From Ruegeria aquimaris (GTDB lineage: Bacteria > Pseudomonadota > Alphaproteobacteria > Rhodobacterales > Rhodobacteraceae), in contig NZ_JAOWLB010000001.1 of the NCBI RefSeq assembly GCF_025751555.1, positions 496,001 to 560,000 on the forward strand: a stretch of DNA of 64,000 bases, read 5' to 3'. The notes under the pieces are model-generated. The model made no database searches. It saw nothing but the letters and a program-made list of their open reading frames with translations, and was not told where the DNA came from. This document shows positions 34,669-43,134 of this stretch, piece after piece (the first letter of the stretch is position 1; every line of letters starts with the position of its first letter). A program made the position numbers and the translations under genes.

Positions 34669-36612
34669 TCACTCTCCAAGCCCCATCTTGATATAGCCAG
34701 TGGGGCAGACATCGGCGCAGATGTGGCAGCCGATACAGCGGGTATAGTCGGTGTCGACATAGCGCCCGACGGTCCGGTCGGATTTCTTGACCCGGAACAC
34801 CGCGTCCTGCGGGCAGTAGATCACGCAATTGTCGCACTCAAAGCACATGCCGCAGGACATGCAGCGCTCGCCCTCCTTCTGCGCCTGCGCCTCGGTCAGA
34901 CCGACGATGCGCTCTTCGAAGTTACCCAGCACCGCATCGGCGGCAATGTGGATCTCTTCGCGATGCTCGCGCCCGACATATTTGAAATGCCCCTTGAACA
35001 GCTCGGTATGCGGGATGATCTGCGAGCTGGACCGGTCCTCGTAATTGTGGATCGCATAAGAGGCCGAGTTGGTGCCGCGCGCGGCCAGGTGGTCATAAGG
35101 CGACGGATCCTTGCCGCGCTGATGCAGTTCCGCCATCAGGTTGAAGTGATGCACATCCACCTTTGGCCTTCGCGCAATCTCGCCATCGTCGAGGAAATCG
35201 GTGATCGCATCGGCCGCGATGCGGCCCTGCCCGATGGCGGTGGTCAGCAGATGCGGCCGCACGATGTCGCCACCGGCAAAATGCTTGTCCCGCCCCTTGA
35301 CCTGATAGCCCCCGGCGATGTCGATGAACCCGCGCCCGTTATCCAGCGCCTCGACCCCGCTCAGGTCTCCCATCTGGCCAATGGCCGCGATGATGATATC
35401 GGCCTCCAGTTCGAACTCGGTGCCTTCGACCGGTTCGGGCACATTGCCCTTCATCCGGCATTCGCACATGCGCAGGCCCACGGCCTTGCCGTCCTTCAGG
35501 ATCACTTCCAGCGGCATCACACCGCCCTTGATCTCGATCCCTTCCCGCTTGGCATCCTCGCGTTCGCGTTCGGCGGCGGTCATCTTCTCGACCGGAAACA
35601 GAGAGGTCAGCGTCGCCTGCATCCCCTCGCGCGTCAGCGACGAGGCGACATCATGGCTGGTGAAGTCAATGAGCGCGCCATCATTGCGCTCGGGCAGGTA
35701 ATCGGCGGTGATATGGCCCAGACGCCGCGCGACCGAGGCCACGTCGATCGAGGTATCGCCGCCGCCGACCACCACCACCCGCCGTGCGGTGCCCAGAACG
35801 TAACCCTGGTTGAACGCGTCCAGAAACTCGATCCCGTTGATGCAGTTCTCGGTCCCCTCCCAGCCGGGGATCGGCAGTGGGCGGCCCGATTGCGCCCCCA
35901 TCGCCCAAAAGATCGCGTCATAAGACGCCTCCAACTCCTCCATCGCGATATCCGTGCCGACACGAGTGCCCAGCCGCACTTCGACGCCCAGATCAAGGAT
36001 ACGGTTGATCTCGGTGTCCAGCATGTCGCGCGGCGTCCGGTAACCCGGAATGCCATAACGCATCATGCCGCCCAGCTTATCATTGGCCTCGAACAACGTC
36101 ACCGCATGCCCGTCGAGCCGCAGGAAATAGGCCGCCGACAACCCCGCTGGCCCGCCGCCGATCACCGCGACGGATTTGCCAGTATCCGCCCCGGGTGCCA
36201 CGTGCTTGACCCCGTTGGCATTGGCCCAGTCGCCCACATATTGCTCGACCGCGTTGATCCCGACAAAATCGTCCACCTCGTTGCGGTTGCACCCTGCCTC
36301 GCAAGGCGCCGGACAGACCCGCCCCATGGTCGCCGGAAACGGGTTGGCGGCCGCCATGCGGTGAAAGGCGTATTCCTGCCATTCCATGCCCTCGACCGGC
36401 GGCTTGTCCATGCCACGCGCAATGGCCAGCCAGCCGCGAATTTCGTGTCCCGACGGGCAGGATCCCTGGCAGGGCGGCGTCTTGTGCACATAGGTCGGGC
36501 ATTTGTACGAGCGGTCGGCGTTGAAGATCTTCTCCTCAAGATCCCAGTCCGACGGGGTCTCGCCTTCCTCAAACCGGCGGAAGGTCAGTGCCTGTTCTTC
36601 ATGGTCCTTCAT
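34669..36612 (-). CDS. dsrL: DsrL, iron-sulfur flavoprotein NAD(P)H oxidoreductase
   Basis: A 647-residue cytosolic flavoprotein similar to the glutamate synthase small subunit. An N-terminal Cys-rich region (CPTYVHKTPPCQGSCPSGHE; VCPAPCEAGC) comes first, then the FAD motif VAVIGGGPAGLSAAY (~residue 148), the NAD(P) motif VVVVGGGDTSIDVA (~282), and a C-terminal two-cluster ferredoxin (CMSCGMCFECDNC; CIGCHICADVC). DsrL is essential for oxidative DsrAB function, taking electrons from sulfur oxidation to NAD(P)+. The ATG at 36612 follows GGAGGA and overlaps no other gene except 25 bp of spacing from the dsrK stop. Confidence 0.93.
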   Translation of the reverse strand: MKDHEEQALTFRRFEEGETPSDWDLEEKIFNADRSYKCPTYVHKTPPCQGSCPSGHEIRGWLAIARGMDKPPVEGMEWQEYAFHRMAAANPFPATMGRVCPAPCEAGCNRNEVDDFVGINAVEQYVGDWANANGVKHVAPGADTGKSVAVIGGGPAGLSAAYFLRLDGHAVTLFEANDKLGGMMRYGIPGYRTPRDMLDTEINRILDLGVEVRLGTRVGTDIAMEELEASYDAIFWAMGAQSGRPLPIPGWEGTENCINGIEFLDAFNQGYVLGTARRVVVVGGGDTSIDVASVARRLGHITADYLPERNDGALIDFTSHDVASSLTREGMQATLTSLFPVEKMTAAEREREDAKREGIEIKGGVMPLEVILKDGKAVGLRMCECRMKGNVPEPVEGTEFELEADIIIAAIGQMGDLSGVEALDNGRGFIDIAGGYQVKGRDKHFAGGDIVRPHLLTTAIGQGRIAADAITDFLDDGEIARRPKVDVHHFNLMAELHQRGKDPSPYDHLAARGTNSASYAIHNYEDRSSSQIIPHTELFKGHFKYVGREHREEIHIAADAVLGNFEERIVGLTEAQAQKEGERCMSCGMCFECDNCVIYCPQDAVFRVKKSDRTVGRYVDTDYTRCIGCHICADVCPTGYIKMGLGE

Positions 36613-36637
36613 CTTGTCCTCCTCCGGTTCTCTCGTC

Positions 36638-38164
36638 TCAGGCGTCCTCCGCCTCATCCTCGTCCTCGCCGTCCTGACCCGTCAGGATGATCGCGTTCGA
36701 CACCAGCTGGTGGACCGACAGGATCGCGTCCATCTCGTATCCGTATTTCGGCATGACCTTTCCGAACTGCGTCTTGCAGATGGCGCATATCGCCGCCATG
36801 TGGGTCACCCCGTGTTCCTCGGTCACGTTTTGCAGCGCCTTCATGCGCGGCGCCGATCCCTTGATCCGCAGGTCCATGAGATCGTCGGTCAAGAGCCCGC
36901 CCCCGCCGCCACAGCAGAGCGTGGCCTCGCGGATCGTGTCGGGCTCCATGTCGAAGAAATTGTTGCAAACCGCGCGGATCACATTGCGCGGGATCTCGAA
37001 CTGGCCGCCGGGATAGTCGCCCATGCCGCTCGCGCGGGCGACGTTGCAACTGTCGTGATAGGTCAGCCGGATATGGTCGTTCCGGCTGGGATCGAGGTTC
37101 AGGGTGCCCTTCTGTATCTCGTCCCAGGTGAATTCCAGGATGTGCTGCGGCACCGGATAGGATTGGTCCAGAAAATCCCACGGCCCCGCCAGCGTGTTCA
37201 GGAACGAATAGGCCACCCGCCAGGCATGGCCGCATTCGCCGAATATGATCCGCTTGACGCCCAGATCCTGCGCCGCCTTGCGGATACGCAGGCTGATCTC
37301 GCGCATGTTCTCATACGACCCGATGAACAGGCCGAAATTGGCGGCCTCGGAGGCATAGGAACTCAGCGTCCAGCTGACGCCCGCCTCGTGGAACACCTTG
37401 GCATAACCGATCAGCCCTTCGATATGCGGCTCGGCAAAGAAATCGGCCGAGGGGGTGACCAGCAGGATATCGGCCCCCTTTTCATCCAGCGGCAGGCGCA
37501 CCGAGACACCGGTATCGTCCTCGATATCCTCTTCCAGATCCTCCAGCGTCGCCCTCAGCGCCTTGGGGTTCAGGCCCAGGTTATTGCCGATGTCCTTGAC
37601 CTTGCCGATGATCTCGTTGGAATACTTCTGCCCCACCCCCACACTGTCGAGGATTTCGCGCGCCGCCATGGTGATCTCGGCCGTGTCGATCCCATAAGGG
37701 CAGAATACCGAGCAGCGGCGGCATTCCGAGCATTGATGATAATAGGAATACCACTCGTTCAGCACATCCTCGGTCAGGTCGCGCGCGCCCACCAGCCAGG
37801 GAAAATGCTTGCCCGCAAAGGTGAAATAGCGCCGGTAAACCGAGCGCAGCAGATCCTGCCGCGCAACCGGCATGTTCTTGGGGTCGCCGGTGCCCAGAAA
37901 ATAATGGCACTTGTCGGTGCAGGCTCCGCATTTGACGCAGATATCCAGATAGACCTGAAAGGCGCGGTTCTTCTCGGCCAGCTCCTGCATCTTGGCCAGC
38001 GCCTTGTCCTTCCAGTCCGGCACCAGCGCGCCGGGAAAGCCTAGCTTCGCCTGATGCTCGGCCTGCGCGACAAAGGGTTTCGTCCCCTCCATCGCACCCC
38101 GTTTCAGACAGGGAATATCCAACGGAAAGGCAAGCTCTGGAACCTGGGTATCGCCGTCGGCCAT
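36638..38164 (-). CDS. dsrK: DsrK, cytoplasmic HdrD-like Fe-S subunit
   Basis: A 508-residue protein related to heterodisulfide reductase subunit D. Two [4Fe-4S] ferredoxin motifs (CVKCGACTDKCHYFLG; CSECRRCSVFCPYG) are followed by CCG-type clusters (YHDSCNVARASGMG; LCCGGGGGLL) that bind the special catalytic [4Fe-4S] cluster. It is thought to oxidise or reduce the DsrC thiol/disulfide and pass electrons to DsrM. The acidic C terminus (GEDEDEAEDA) is unusual but simply a tail. It is 3 bp from dsrM. Confidence 0.93.
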   Translation of the reverse strand: MADGDTQVPELAFPLDIPCLKRGAMEGTKPFVAQAEHQAKLGFPGALVPDWKDKALAKMQELAEKNRAFQVYLDICVKCGACTDKCHYFLGTGDPKNMPVARQDLLRSVYRRYFTFAGKHFPWLVGARDLTEDVLNEWYSYYHQCSECRRCSVFCPYGIDTAEITMAAREILDSVGVGQKYSNEIIGKVKDIGNNLGLNPKALRATLEDLEEDIEDDTGVSVRLPLDEKGADILLVTPSADFFAEPHIEGLIGYAKVFHEAGVSWTLSSYASEAANFGLFIGSYENMREISLRIRKAAQDLGVKRIIFGECGHAWRVAYSFLNTLAGPWDFLDQSYPVPQHILEFTWDEIQKGTLNLDPSRNDHIRLTYHDSCNVARASGMGDYPGGQFEIPRNVIRAVCNNFFDMEPDTIREATLCCGGGGGLLTDDLMDLRIKGSAPRMKALQNVTEEHGVTHMAAICAICKTQFGKVMPKYGYEMDAILSVHQLVSNAIILTGQDGEDEDEAEDA

Positions 38165-38167
38165 GGC

Positions 38168-38890
38168 TCAATTCTCCATCTTGGCGGCCCAGGGCGCGAC
38201 ATGGCGCACCTCGCGCGGGTTGTCGACCTGGTTGCGGCTGGGGCTGAAAAAGACGCCCGGCGCATGCAGGAGCTTCGAGATCGGGAACACGATCATCAGC
38301 ACGATCACCAACCCCAGATGCACGAGCAGGGTCGGGTCCGCCGGCAGGTCGCCCACCCGGAACCGCATCAGCCCCAGCATATACGCCTTCACGGCCACGA
38401 TATCGGTATGGGCAACAAAGCGCGTCATCGCACCCGAGGCGCCGATGCCCATCAGCAGCGCCAGCATCAGATGATCCGACGGGTTCGAGATATAGCGGAT
38501 GCGCTCGACCAGGATGCGCCGCGCCCAAAGCCCGGCCAGACCGGCCAGCATGGCAAAACCGGCATAAGTGCCAAAGGGTTGCACGATCTCGACCCAGCCC
38601 CAGACCGGTTGCGTGAAATACCGCAGGTGCCGCGCCAGAACCAGCCACAAGGCCATGTGGAACACCCAGCCAAAGAGCCAGATCCACTTGTTCGACTTGT
38701 AGAGGCTCTCAAAGAACACAACCTCGCGGAACACCCGCAGGACGACGCCGCCGCGCGTTTTCGGCGCGGGGGTTGTCGGTATCTTGAGCGGGGCGGGAAC
38801 GCGCGCATAGATCCTGATCTTGCGCACCACACCGATCAGCAGGATCAGTGTCGCGACATAGAACAGGATGGCATAGACGGTTCCCAGCAC
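38168..38890 (-). CDS. dsrM: DsrM, haem b membrane subunit (NarI-like)
   Basis: A 240-residue integral membrane cytochrome b with about five or six helices. Conserved His residues occur within helices (FGWVFHMALWLVLARHLRYF; LLVHLGLVIVLM) as in NarI/HdrE, binding the two haems. With DsrK it connects cytosolic DsrC chemistry to the quinone pool. The start is a GTG at 38890, with GAGGAG about 12 bases upstream. It is shorter than DsrM of some sulfate reducers but normal for sulfur oxidisers. Confidence 0.9.
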   Translation of the reverse strand: MLGTVYAILFYVATLILLIGVVRKIRIYARVPAPLKIPTTPAPKTRGGVVLRVFREVVFFESLYKSNKWIWLFGWVFHMALWLVLARHLRYFTQPVWGWVEIVQPFGTYAGFAMLAGLAGLWARRILVERIRYISNPSDHLMLALLMGIGASGAMTRFVAHTDIVAVKAYMLGLMRFRVGDLPADPTLLVHLGLVIVLMIVFPISKLLHAPGVFFSPSRNQVDNPREVRHVAPWAAKMEN

Positions 38891-38950
38891 GCGGGTTGCT
38901 CCTCGCTTTGCCCCTGAACAGGGTCAGGGGTCGGTGTTACCCTGTTCGTC

Positions 38951-39283
38951 TCAGACGCAGCCGGTGGGCTTGGGCAGACCCGCGATCTTGCAGGCCTGTT
39001 TCGCTGGGCCATAGGGGAACAGCTCGTACATGTACTTGTTGTTGCCCTTATCCGGACCCATCGACTTCTTGATCGCCTTGATCAGCACCCGCACCGCCGG
39101 GGCGATCTGGTACTCGTCGTAATATTCCCGCAGGAAATTCACGACTTCCCAATGCTCGTCGGTCATGTCGATGTTCTCGGTCTTGGCGATTTCATCGGCC
39201 AGTTCCTTGGACCAGTCGCTGAGCGTGGTGATATAGCCCTCTTCATCATGTTCGATGGTGTGGCCGTTGACCTGGTAAGACAT
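38951..39283 (-). CDS. dsrC: DsrC, sulfur carrier protein
   Basis: A 110-residue DsrC/TusE-family protein ending ACKIAGLPKPTGCV. Both C-terminal cysteines are present (penultimate Cys-A and the second ten residues earlier), the signature of true DsrC that forms a trisulfide or disulfide. RYYDEY-type residues (REYYDEYQIAPAVRVL) support DsrC. It is the substrate carrier loaded by DsrEFH and oxidised at DsrAB. The ATG has GAGGAAAG upstream. Confidence 0.95.
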   Translation of the reverse strand: MSYQVNGHTIEHDEEGYITTLSDWSKELADEIAKTENIDMTDEHWEVVNFLREYYDEYQIAPAVRVLIKAIKKSMGPDKGNNKYMYELFPYGPAKQACKIAGLPKPTGCV

Positions 39284-39331
39284 GGTTCTTTCCTCTTCCC
39301 TATGCGTGCCCGGAACCGCCGGGCAAATCTT

Positions 39332-39640
39332 TCAAAGCCAGGACTGCGTCCGGTCATGTTCCGTGACGAGATCGACAAACCCGTCGTATCCGACACATTT
39401 CGCCCCCGAGACCAGCTTGCCCGCGTCGATGCCGCGCGCCTTCAGGTCGCCGTCGAGCACGTACAGCGCGACCTCCCCCATCCGCGACTTGACCTGATCC
39501 GCCATCGCGGACCCGTCGAGCGCGCCATAGACCGCATCCTCGATCAGCAGAACGGCATCGCCCGGCAGGCAATGGCCCAGGCAACTGGAGAGCGTCGCGT
39601 TGCCAAAGGGTGACTTGTTCACGGTGTGCAATGTCGACAT
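39332..39640 (-). CDS. dsrH: DsrH, subunit of DsrEFH sulfurtransferase
   Basis: A 102-residue DsrH/TusB-like protein beginning MSTLHTVNKSPFGN, with GDAVLLIEDAVYGAL and KCVGYDGFVDLVTEH. DsrEFH is an alpha2beta2gamma2 hexamer that relays persulfide sulfur from TusA to DsrC. Cysteines occur at SSCLGHCLPG near residue 20. It starts 9 bp after dsrF and leads into dsrC. Confidence 0.9.
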   Translation of the reverse strand: MSTLHTVNKSPFGNATLSSCLGHCLPGDAVLLIEDAVYGALDGSAMADQVKSRMGEVALYVLDGDLKARGIDAGKLVSGAKCVGYDGFVDLVTEHDRTQSWL

Positions 39641-39649
39641 GTCTGCCCC

Positions 39650-40057
39650 CTAGAAACTCAGCACGACATCCTGATCGGCCATGATCTCTGCCATCTCGGC
39701 CCGGCTGACGACCCGGATCGAAGGTTTCTCCTCCCAGTCGTCATCCTCGTCCTCATAGGTGATCTCTTGCAGATCGCCCTCGGTGAGGCCGCGCTCGTCC
39801 AGCGACTCGCGCTCGACGTACAGCTTGGTCACCTCGTAATCGCCCAGCGCCCGGAAGGTGGGAGAGAAGTTCTTCACCCCGATCGCGTCGGTGTTCTGAC
39901 CGCGGGTAAGCTGGAACACCCCGTCATCGAGAAAGGCCAGCGACACGTCCTGTTCAAAGGCCGCGCCGATCAGCACCACCTCGAGGCTTTCCAGCGCATA
40001 GATGGTGCCATAGGGCGGCTTGCGGTTCACGTAGAGGAATTTCTTGATATCCGACAT
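39650..40057 (-). CDS. dsrF: DsrF, subunit of DsrEFH sulfurtransferase
   Basis: A 135-residue DsrF/TusC-like protein: KKFLYVNRKPPYGTIYALESLEVVL at the N terminus and VSLAFLDDGVFQLTRGQNT, both family hallmarks. It has no obvious catalytic Cys, as is usual for DsrF. It sits 9 bp downstream of dsrE in the same operon. Confidence 0.9.
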   Translation of the reverse strand: MSDIKKFLYVNRKPPYGTIYALESLEVVLIGAAFEQDVSLAFLDDGVFQLTRGQNTDAIGVKNFSPTFRALGDYEVTKLYVERESLDERGLTEGDLQEITYEDEDDDWEEKPSIRVVSRAEMAEIMADQDVVLSF

Positions 40058-40066
40058 CGCCTTGCC

Positions 40067-40459
40067 TCAATCCCCGAACGTTACCAGCCGGTCGGTCTGG
40101 ATCCCCATCTCGATCAACTGCCCCAGACCCGAGATCCGGAACCCCTCTGCGATGTTGTGGGCATCCTTGCCCTGCCGCTTGGCCTCGTTCTCGTCCAACA
40201 GCCCCCGCCGCTGCGCCGCCGCGATACAGACCACAAGGTCGATCTCGTGCTCCTGGGCCAGCGCCGTCCACTGTTTCTGGATATGGCGCTCGTCCTGCGG
40301 CGGCACCGACAACCGGGTCGAGACATTGACCCCGTCATGGTAGAAGAACACGCGCGGCACCTCGTGCCCCTTGTCCAGCGCCGCCTTCACGAACTGATAG
40401 GCGGTATCGGCGGCCTGATGGGTATAGGGCCCTTCGCTGACGACTACTCCGATCTTCAC
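40067..40459 (-). CDS. dsrE: DsrE, catalytic subunit of DsrEFH sulfurtransferase
   Basis: A 130-residue DsrE/TusD-like protein. KIGVVVSEGPYTHQAADTAYQF opens the fold, and DLVVCIAAAQRRGLLDENE contains the conserved active-site Cys near residue 78 that binds persulfide. Presence of dsrEFH together with dsrL marks oxidative operation of the pathway. It starts 16 bp after dsrB. Confidence 0.92.
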   Translation of the reverse strand: MKIGVVVSEGPYTHQAADTAYQFVKAALDKGHEVPRVFFYHDGVNVSTRLSVPPQDERHIQKQWTALAQEHEIDLVVCIAAAQRRGLLDENEAKRQGKDAHNIAEGFRISGLGQLIEMGIQTDRLVTFGD

Positions 40460-40475
40460 GTCCGAACCTCTCGCG

Positions 40476-41558
40476 TCAGAAATGCAGATGCGCGGACATG
40501 TTCATCGTCTTGCGCGCGCCGGTCCACGTGTCCAGATGGTGCTTGGTGAAGGCCAGTTCGGTCATCTCGAAGAACCGTTTCCAGCCGATCCGGTCGATCC
40601 ACTCTCCCATCCGCTCCCAGTGCTTCGCGTCGTGCTTGTAGGCCTCGACGATCCGACGCACGACCTCCTTGACCTCTGGCCAGTGCGGCGCGTTGTTGGG
40701 CAGGTTGGCAACCGCCAGCTTGTGGAACGTGGGCTTGGAGCGGGCGTTGGAATGCTTGCCGCCGACCCAGACCGCGATCTTGGTCGAATCCGCGCCATTG
40801 ATCTGCATCGGCGGGCACGGCGGATAGCAGGCGCCGCAGCAGACGCATTTCTTCTCGTCCACCTCCAGCGAAGGCTTGCCGTTGACCATCGCCGGGCGAA
40901 TGGCCGCAACCGGGCAGCGGGCCACCACGGCGGGACGCTCGCAGACGTTGGCGACCAGATCGTGGTTGATCTTGGGCGGCTTGGTGTATTGGACGTTGAC
41001 CGCGATATCCCCCTGCCCGCCACAGTTGATCTGACAGCAACTGGTGGTGATCCGCAGGCGGTTGGGCATCTTTTCCTGCACGAATTCCTTGTGCAGCATG
41101 TCCATCAGCCCCTTGACCACGCCCGAGGCATCGGTGCCGGGAATGTCGCAATGCAGCCAACCCTGGGTATGGCTGACCATCGAGACCGAGGCGCCGGTGC
41201 CGCCGACCGGGAAACCGGCCTGATCCAGCGCGGCGATCAGCGGGGCGACCTTGCCCTCGTCGGCCACCATGAATTCGATGTTCGACCGCGTGGTGAACCG
41301 GACATGGCCATCGGCATAGGCATCGCCGATGTCACAGAGCTTGCGGATGGTGAACACATCCATCTGGCGCTGGGTTCCGGCGCGCACGGTATAGATCACG
41401 TCCCCCGATTTCGCGACATGGCGCAGCACGCCGGGGCGCGGCCGTTCGTGCCAGTCCCAGTTGCCATAATTGGCCTTCATCACCGGGTGCATGTACTGGA
41501 ACGGGTCCGGAACGCCAACTTCGTCCGGGACGCGGGGGGTCTTTGCTTGGGTCGTCAT
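40476..41558 (-). CDS. dsrB: Reverse-type dissimilatory sulfite reductase beta subunit
   Basis: A 360-residue DsrB. Siroheme-[4Fe-4S] site cysteines appear as TTSCCQINCGGQGDIAVN, and an inserted ferredoxin domain reads CPVAAIRP and KKCVCCGACYPPCPPMQ. With DsrA it forms the alpha2beta2 enzyme that oxidises DsrC-bound sulfur to sulfite in the cytosol. It is separated by 24 bp from dsrA. Oxidative direction is inferred from the operon content; phylogeny would confirm. Confidence 0.95.
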   Translation of the reverse strand: MTTQAKTPRVPDEVGVPDPFQYMHPVMKANYGNWDWHERPRPGVLRHVAKSGDVIYTVRAGTQRQMDVFTIRKLCDIGDAYADGHVRFTTRSNIEFMVADEGKVAPLIAALDQAGFPVGGTGASVSMVSHTQGWLHCDIPGTDASGVVKGLMDMLHKEFVQEKMPNRLRITTSCCQINCGGQGDIAVNVQYTKPPKINHDLVANVCERPAVVARCPVAAIRPAMVNGKPSLEVDEKKCVCCGACYPPCPPMQINGADSTKIAVWVGGKHSNARSKPTFHKLAVANLPNNAPHWPEVKEVVRRIVEAYKHDAKHWERMGEWIDRIGWKRFFEMTELAFTKHHLDTWTGARKTMNMSAHLHF

Positions 41559-41582
41559 GTCTCTCTCCCTCCTGGCCTGGAC

Positions 41583-42878
41583 TTACTCGGCCGCCGTGCT
41601 GCCCGCCTTCTCGGCTGCCATCCGGTCGAACCATTTCGCGGCTTCCTCGTCGAAATCATCGGTGCGCACGTAACAAGAGGTGCGCGGATGATTGACCATG
41701 TTCGGATCGGGCTCGATATCCAGCGCCTCCAGGAAAGCCGGCAGGCCGATCCGGTCGATGGTCTCGCCGATCCGCTCATGTTCCAGCGCGTTGTCGGCAA
41801 AGAACTCGACAACGTTCTGGGCGAACTCTTCGAGCTTTTCGAAATCCTCGTCGGTTTCCAGCTTCATGAAGGGCACCACCATGATCCCCATCAGGTCACC
41901 GATCTTCAGCGCCCGCTTGCCCCCGATCATGATCGAGATCCCGCGATCGTCGCCGGGGCTGAGCGCCTTGGTCATCACGTTGATGCAATGCATGCAGCGC
42001 ACGCAGGACCGGTTGTCGATCTCCAGCGTGTCGTCATCGTTCAGCGAAATGGCCCGCGTCGGACACATCGAGACAACGGTGTCGATGGTGTACTTGCGCC
42101 CCTTCTCCTTGACGTGTTCCTTGACCTTCTCCTGGTCGATCTTGATGTCGTCGCGCCAGGTGCCGATCACCGCAAAATCGGCCCGGTGAATGGCGTTGAC
42201 GCAATCGTTGGCACAGCCCGAGAACTTGAACTTGAACTTATAGGGCAGCGCCGGGCGATGCATCTCGTCCAACAGCGAGTTGATGATGGTGCGATGGGCG
42301 CGCACCTCGTCAAAGCAGGACTGTTCGCAGCGCGCATGGCCGACACAGGACATTGCCGTGCGCAACGCGGGCCCCGCCCCGCCAAGGTCGAACCCGATCT
42401 CGTTCAACTCGTCGAACGCTTTCTGGGTGTTCTCGGTGGTGCAGCCCTGGAACATGATGTCCCCCGACTGGCCATGAAACGCGATCAGGCCCGATCCGTG
42501 CCGCTCCCAGATATCGCAGAGCTTGCGCAGGATATCGGTGGAATAGTGGAAACCGGCGGGTGGCATCACGCGCAGAGTGTGAAATTCTTTTGATTCCGGG
42601 AACTTGCTGGCGACTTCGGAAAACCGCGGGATGATCCCGCCGCCATAACCAAAGACGGATACCGTGCCGCCCTTCCAGTATCCCATACGGTTCTCGTAGG
42701 AATGATTGAGCTGACCCAGAAGGTCGTTCATGATCTTCTTGTTGCCCTCGGACCCTTCGTCGCGCAGCCGCTTGATGCCGGTGACGAAACTCGGCCAGGG
42801 GCCATCCTCGAGCTCATCCAGCAATGGGGTCGGGTGGATCTTGCGATCCTCGTTGATTGCGTCCTTGTCGTCTTTCAT
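41583..42878 (-). CDS. dsrA: Reverse-type dissimilatory sulfite reductase alpha subunit
   Basis: A 431-residue DsrA, the first gene of the 14-gene operon. The siroheme-cluster ligands are CVGHARCEQSCFDEVRAH and FSGCANDCVNAIHRADF, and the ferredoxin insert has MCPTRAISL with RSCVRCMHCINVM. It is complete, with no frameshift. The acidic N terminus KDDKDAINEDRKIHPTPLLD resembles other DsrA proteins. An AT-rich promoter region with an operator-like palindrome lies upstream. Confidence 0.95.
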   Translation of the reverse strand: MKDDKDAINEDRKIHPTPLLDELEDGPWPSFVTGIKRLRDEGSEGNKKIMNDLLGQLNHSYENRMGYWKGGTVSVFGYGGGIIPRFSEVASKFPESKEFHTLRVMPPAGFHYSTDILRKLCDIWERHGSGLIAFHGQSGDIMFQGCTTENTQKAFDELNEIGFDLGGAGPALRTAMSCVGHARCEQSCFDEVRAHRTIINSLLDEMHRPALPYKFKFKFSGCANDCVNAIHRADFAVIGTWRDDIKIDQEKVKEHVKEKGRKYTIDTVVSMCPTRAISLNDDDTLEIDNRSCVRCMHCINVMTKALSPGDDRGISIMIGGKRALKIGDLMGIMVVPFMKLETDEDFEKLEEFAQNVVEFFADNALEHERIGETIDRIGLPAFLEALDIEPDPNMVNHPRTSCYVRTDDFDEEAAKWFDRMAAEKAGSTAAE

Positions 42879-42977
42879 GGCGCTCTCCCTGTCTTCGCCT
42901 TGAACCGAACTTGCCGGCGCTACCGCCCTCTCTGGCCAGGTGCCCTATCCGGCAGGGATCTTTGCAGCCAGTTTGGC

Positions 42978-42992
42978 GTTTCATGTTGAAAC
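42978..42992. promoter_or_regulatory. Palindromic operator candidate between dsrA and the TauD-like gene
   Basis: The perfect inverted repeat GTTTCA-TGT-TGAAAC lies in the 256-bp AT-rich divergent region. On the dsrA strand a TATTAT (43006-43001) precedes it by about 8 bp, so a protein bound here would cover the likely dsrA transcription start. A second, GC-rich inverted repeat (CCGCGT/ACGCGG) is at 43080-43100, closer to the TauD-like gene. Regulator unknown. Confidence 0.5.
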
Positions 42993-43134
42993 ATCATTAC
43001 ATAATAATTTACGAATATGGAATGATACGCAAGAAGTACTACGCATCGGCGCACGATTATTGCGGTGCAGCATTTTACGCCGCGTCGCCGCATCACGCGG
43101 ATGAGGCCAGAAAGTCGGGAACACGCAAAAGCTT

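Noticed and set aside
34384-36690. A 768-codon plus-strand open frame opposite dsrL (and similar long frames at 7119-8951, 9408-11171 and 61708-63630)
   Set aside because: These are antisense frames kept open by high GC and codon bias of real genes; their translations are His/Arg/Gly-rich, without domains, and the genes on the other strand have clear motifs.
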